Shown here: one piece after another, positions 60,799 to 64,000 of the stretch
How positions within the stretch are numbered: position 1 is the stretch's first letter
Layout of the letters: each line of letters begins with the position of its first letter
Source of the DNA: Fulvivirga sp. M361
GTDB lineage: Bacteria > Bacteroidota > Bacteroidia > Cytophagales > Cyclobacteriaceae
Assembly: GCF_007097395.1 (NCBI RefSeq)
Contig: NZ_VKDC01000033.1
Coordinates: forward strand, 58,257-122,256
Direction: 5' to 3'
Length of the DNA: 64,000 bases
The notes under the pieces: generated by a model
The model's database searches: none
What the model was told of the DNA's origin: nothing
What the model saw: the letters and a program-made list of their open reading frames with translations, nothing else
Program-made: the position numbers and the translations under genes

Positions 60799-61833
60799 AT
60801 GAAAAGAAAAAAAATACTAGTCACCGGGGGCGCAGGGTATATAGGATCACACACCTGTGTGGAGTTTATAAATGCTGGGTATGAACCGATCATCCTGGAT
60901 AATTTCTCCAACTCCAAGGAGTTCATTCCAGAGCGTATTCAAGAGATCACCGGAACAAAACCACGGGTTATTGACCTTGATTGTGCGGCATACGAAAGCT
61001 TATTAGAGGCTGTAAAAGCAGAAGGAAATATAAATGGCATTGTACATTTTGCCGCTTTCAAAGCCGTAGGGGAGTCAACACGTAAACCACTGGATTATTA
61101 TTACAATAATGTAGCAAGCACAACTTCCATTTTGAAGCTTATGGAAGCATTAGCAATAGATAATTTTGTTTTCTCATCTTCCTGTACCGTTTATGGCCAG
61201 CCGGACGTATTACCTGTAACAGAAGACTCTCCTATAAAAGCAGCCGAATCTCCTTATGGAAGAACAAAACAAATATGTGAGGACCTTATACAAGACTTCT
61301 ACAAAGCTAAAGAAGATCTTAAAGCAGTTTCATTACGATATTTTAACCCGATAGGCGCTCACCCTTCCTCTTTGATAGGAGAGCTTCCTTTAGGAGTACC
61401 TAATAACCTGGTACCCTACATCACTCAAACGGCCATAGGACTACGACAAAATCTCACGATTTTTGGTGATGATTATGATACACCGGATGGTACTTGTATC
61501 CGGGATTATATACATGTAGTAGATCTCGCCAAGGCTCATGTTGCAGCATTATCTTATTTGGAGAAAAGTAATAATGGGCTATACGACATATTCAATTTAG
61601 GAACGGGTACAGGTAATTCTGTATTGGAGGTTGTGAATACCTTTGAAAAAATTGCCCAAATGAAACTTAACTATACCATAGGGCCGAGAAGACAAGGTGA
61701 CATAGTTAAAGTTTTTGCCGATGTTTCCAAATCCAAAAACCTATTGAATTGGGAAACAAAACTATCCTTAATTGATGCGTTAAGGGATGCGTGGAATTGG
61801 GAAAAAAGTTTAAAGACGGCTGATATCTCATAG
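60799..61833 (+). CDS. galE: UDP-glucose 4-epimerase
   Basis: A 344-residue GalE. ILVTGGAGYIGSHTCVEF is the NAD-binding start, IVHFAAFKAVGEST and SSSCTVYGQP are classical GalE blocks, SPYGRTKQICEDL holds the Tyr-x-x-x-Lys pair, and DGTCIRDYIHVVDLAKAH follows. The 344-residue length fits GalE rather than the shorter hexosamine epimerase upstream. It interconverts UDP-glucose and UDP-galactose, here presumably for the polysaccharide. It starts one base after the dehydrogenase stop. Confidence 0.95.
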   Translation: MKRKKILVTGGAGYIGSHTCVEFINAGYEPIILDNFSNSKEFIPERIQEITGTKPRVIDLDCAAYESLLEAVKAEGNINGIVHFAAFKAVGESTRKPLDYYYNNVASTTSILKLMEALAIDNFVFSSSCTVYGQPDVLPVTEDSPIKAAESPYGRTKQICEDLIQDFYKAKEDLKAVSLRYFNPIGAHPSSLIGELPLGVPNNLVPYITQTAIGLRQNLTIFGDDYDTPDGTCIRDYIHVVDLAKAHVAALSYLEKSNNGLYDIFNLGTGTGNSVLEVVNTFEKIAQMKLNYTIGPRRQGDIVKVFADVSKSKNLLNWETKLSLIDALRDAWNWEKSLKTADIS

Positions 61834-62048
61834 TCTTAGACTTTCAATATAGTTTATATTGTTTTAACCAAATTGTATCGAAACTATCTGATCCATTTTA
61901 TTCTCAAATCAATTGACCAAAGAATTATCTCTGATGAGAATAAAAATCTAATATATCGATAATCAATCATTTAGAAAAAAAGGTAAGCAAAGTCCAATTT
62001 CAGTATTTCAACTTTGACATTTCTATTCATTCAAAAGGACACTAAAAA

Positions 62049-62918
62049 ATGAAAGGTATTATTCTTGCCGGTGGTTCGGGCACTCGTCTTTACCCTGTCA
62101 CAAAGTCTGTTTCGAAACAGTTGTTGCCCATTTATGATAAGCCGATGATTTACTACCCCCTATCCGTATTAATGATGGCTGGGATCAAAGACATTTTGCT
62201 TATATCTACCCCCCAGGACATTGAGCTCTTTGAAAGAATGTTAGGGAATGGGGAAACGCTGGGCATAAACATTGAATATAAAATCCAACCCAGTCCGGAC
62301 GGCTTAGCCCAGGCATTTTTGCTAGGAGAAGAATTTATTGAAAATGATAGCTGTTGCCTGATCCTTGGAGACAATATTTTTTATGGCTATAATTTTTCCA
62401 GGGTTTTAAGAGAGTCATCGCAACTAGATAACGGTGCAACGGTATTTGGTTACTACGTCAATGACCCTAAGCGTTACGGTGTAGTAGATTTCGACAACAG
62501 TGGAAAAGTTTTGTCTATCGAAGAAAAACCTGAACATCCTAAATCCAATTATGCCGTAACCGGTTTGTATTTTTATGATAACACGGTAGTCGAAAAAGCT
62601 AAGGAGGTAAAGCCATCCACACGCGGAGAACTCGAAATAACCGACTTAAATAAAATGTACCTGGAGGAAGGCATTTTAAATGTCCAACTGCTGGGCAGGG
62701 GTATGGCATGGCTGGACACAGGAACACATCATTCACTATTACAAGCCTCTAACTTTGTTGAATCTATTGAAGAACGTCAAGGGTTGAAAATAGCCTGTAT
62801 AGAAGAAATAGCCTTTCGTATGGGGTATATTAACCAGGAACAACTAAGAGACTTAGCACAACCATTGATCAAAAATCAGTACGGTCAGTACTTACTAAAA
62901 ATAGCCGATTCCAAATGA
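62049..62918 (+). CDS. rfbA: Glucose-1-phosphate thymidylyltransferase
   Basis: A 289-residue RfbA/Rml[21 protein letters not shown] gives the nucleotide-binding loop, [15 protein letters not shown], then [33 protein letters not shown] and [12 protein letters not shown] follow in the family order. It makes dTDP-glucose, the first step to dTDP-rhamnose and related sugars. A 215-bp gap separates it from galE; a CAACTTTG element about 40 bp upstream is one mismatch from the -7 consensus. It overlaps rfbC by 4 bp. Confidence 0.96.
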   Translation: MKGIILAGGSGTRLYPVTKSVSKQLLPIYDKPMIYYPLSVLMMAGIKDILLISTPQDIELFERMLGNGETLGINIEYKIQPSPDGLAQAFLLGEEFIENDSCCLILGDNIFYGYNFSRVLRESSQLDNGATVFGYYVNDPKRYGVVDFDNSGKVLSIEEKPEHPKSNYAVTGLYFYDNTVVEKAKEVKPSTRGELEITDLNKMYLEEGILNVQLLGRGMAWLDTGTHHSLLQASNFVESIEERQGLKIACIEEIAFRMGYINQEQLRDLAQPLIKNQYGQYLLKIADSK

Positions 62919-63463
62919 AATTAACTGAAACCGGATTTCAAGGGTTATACGTTTTGGAACCCAGTGTTTTTCAAGATGAAAGAGGCTTCTTTATGGAAAG
63001 TTATAACGCTGAATGTTTTAAAGAGTTAGGAATAGATACGGTCTTTGTTCAAGATAATCATTCTAGATCAAATAGAAATGTCATTAGGGGATTACATTTT
63101 CAAAATCCTCCATTTGCACAAACTAAATTGATAAGGACGCTGAAAGGTATTATCTTAGATGTGGTTGTAGATATACGGAAAACAAGTGCAACCTATGGAA
63201 AGAGTTTTAGCATTGAACTGACATCAGAAAACAAAAAACAATTATTCATTCCACCCGGGTTTGCTCATGGGTTTGCAGCATTAACTAATGATGTGGAAAT
63301 TTTGTATAAATGTGATCAGTTTTATAATAAAAGAAGTGAAGGAGGACTATTATATAATGACCTGTCATTAGATATCGATTGGCAAATAGATGATGTTCAG
63401 GCAATTGTGTCCGACAAAGACAAAGTAAACCCAAAGCTCAGTGAATTTAATTCAATGTTCTAG
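62915..63463 (+). CDS. rfbC: dTDP-4-dehydrorhamnose 3,5-epimerase
   Basis: A 182-residue cupin-fold epimerase. [31 protein letters not shown] (with the catalytic His in RGLHF), [11 protein letters not shown] and [13 protein letters not shown] are all RfbC features, and [10 protein letters not shown] ends the family core. It converts dTDP-4-keto-6-deoxyglucose to the rhamnose form. It overlaps rfbA by 4 bp. rfbB and rfbD, needed to complete dTDP-L-rhamnose, are not in the window and may lie to the right. Confidence 0.96.
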   Translation: MKLTETGFQGLYVLEPSVFQDERGFFMESYNAECFKELGIDTVFVQDNHSRSNRNVIRGLHFQNPPFAQTKLIRTLKGIILDVVVDIRKTSATYGKSFSIELTSENKKQLFIPPGFAHGFAALTNDVEILYKCDQFYNKRSEGGLLYNDLSLDIDWQIDDVQAIVSDKDKVNPKLSEFNSMF

Positions 63464-64000
63464 CCATTTCACCAAAAACGATACCGAGGAGTTGGATGAT
63501 CAACTATTTTCATGGGTTTTCCAGCTAACCGGTATTGGAAGAACAAAGAAAACAAGTGAGGCCTGTTCCATAGAATTGCAACGATCCGATATAGTGTTTT
63601 TCAAGCTGGTATATAGTCTTCTCAAAACCGAAGTTTGTTTGATTCTGACTGACTTGGATAACTACAAACTTCACTAAATGACCGACCTAGTGCACCCCTG
63701 CCCTTACCACTCACTGGGCTAAAGTAACAGATGGGATCTTCTCACTTCATAGACCTTGCCTTTAACTCATTATCAGTAGAAAAGAGAACAAACCTGTATA
63801 GTTTGGTATAAAAACCCACATGCTACATGTCAGTGGGATAAGGTCAAAAAATAAAAACTTTTATGAATGAATTAGTTAGAGTCTGTCTATAAAGTCTATC
63901 GGGGTTAAAAAAGTAATAGATTAGTTGAAAAAAATGTGTTTCGGTAGTATTTTTCATAAAAAACGTTGAAACTATTAAACCAAGCCCTACTACAGTTCGA
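63464..64000. other. 537-bp stretch without a supported gene
   Basis: There is no convincing coding sequence on either strand after rfbC. A 78-codon frame beginning inside rfbC (63441-63677) has no recognisable features and was not accepted. AGAGTCTGTCTATAAAGTC at 63878-63896 resembles the outer end of some insertion sequences, but no partner end is visible inside the window. The stretch is AT-rich towards the edge. Confidence 0.5.

Noticed and set aside
63441..63677. A 78-codon plus-strand frame after rfbC
   Set aside because: It starts within the rfbC coding sequence, lacks any family feature and has no promoter of its own; it is probably chance.
1..64000. CRISPR arrays, tRNA or rRNA genes
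   Set aside because: No regularly spaced repeats, cloverleaf-like segments or rRNA-like conserved blocks were seen anywhere on reading the sequence.

Overview
The window comes from a member of the Bacteroidota, most likely the Cytophagia/Cytophagales. The evidence is two SusC/SusD outer-membrane nutrient-uptake pairs, promoters of the TAnnTTTG type, DUF6443/RHS proteins, a NagB-PIG-L fusion enzyme, and operons with 1-17 bp overlaps. No tRNA, rRNA, CRISPR array or complete insertion sequence was seen.

Positions 1-3.5 kb look like the edge of a mobile or plasmid-like element. It has two overlapping tyrosine recombinases (one cut by the left edge), a P-loop ATPase resembling the helicase half of primase/helicase proteins, and a divergent XRE regulator with a perfect palindrome between the two promoters. 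Positions 3.6-16.3 kb hold a translationally coupled minus-strand operon. A 1,175-residue SpvB/YD-like protein is followed by a roughly 2,570-residue RHS protein with an unrecognised C-terminal tail, then a small lipoprotein and a small membrane protein. This is the layout of a polymorphic-toxin cassette with candidate immunity genes; a broken gene fragment lies beyond it. A gene-poor kilobase (16.3-17.3 kb) follows.

Positions 17.3-30.8 kb encode what reads as a peptidoglycan-sugar salvage locus: anmK, a methyltransferase, nagZ-type GH3, an AmpG-like permease, a GNAT, SusD, SusC and a NagB-PIG-L fusion on one strand, with a DeoR regulator and murQ on the other. A 46-bp nested palindrome separates the two arms. 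Together they could import muropeptide sugars, cleave them, phosphorylate anhydro-MurNAc, remove lactate, deacetylate and deaminate to fructose-6-phosphate. Positions 30.8-33.8 kb carry a GH65 disaccharide phosphorylase and beta-phosphoglucomutase.

Positions 34-41.5 kb contain a second SusC/SusD pair with a secreted esterase-like protein; the susC leader RNA can fold into a long hairpin. Positions 41.5-53 kb are housekeeping genes (EamA exporter, dusB, CPBP protease, cdsA, glutamate dehydrogenase family, psd, DegT aminotransferase, msrC, ribD, prmC, CDGSH protein, DUF2520 protein). Positions 53-58.5 kb form a cytochrome c maturation operon (ccmB-C-D-E-F) headed by a Wzz-like chain-length protein. 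Positions 58.5-63.5 kb are nucleotide-sugar genes (UDP-HexNAc epimerase and dehydrogenase, galE, rfbA, rfbC) that begin a surface polysaccharide locus continuing past the right edge.
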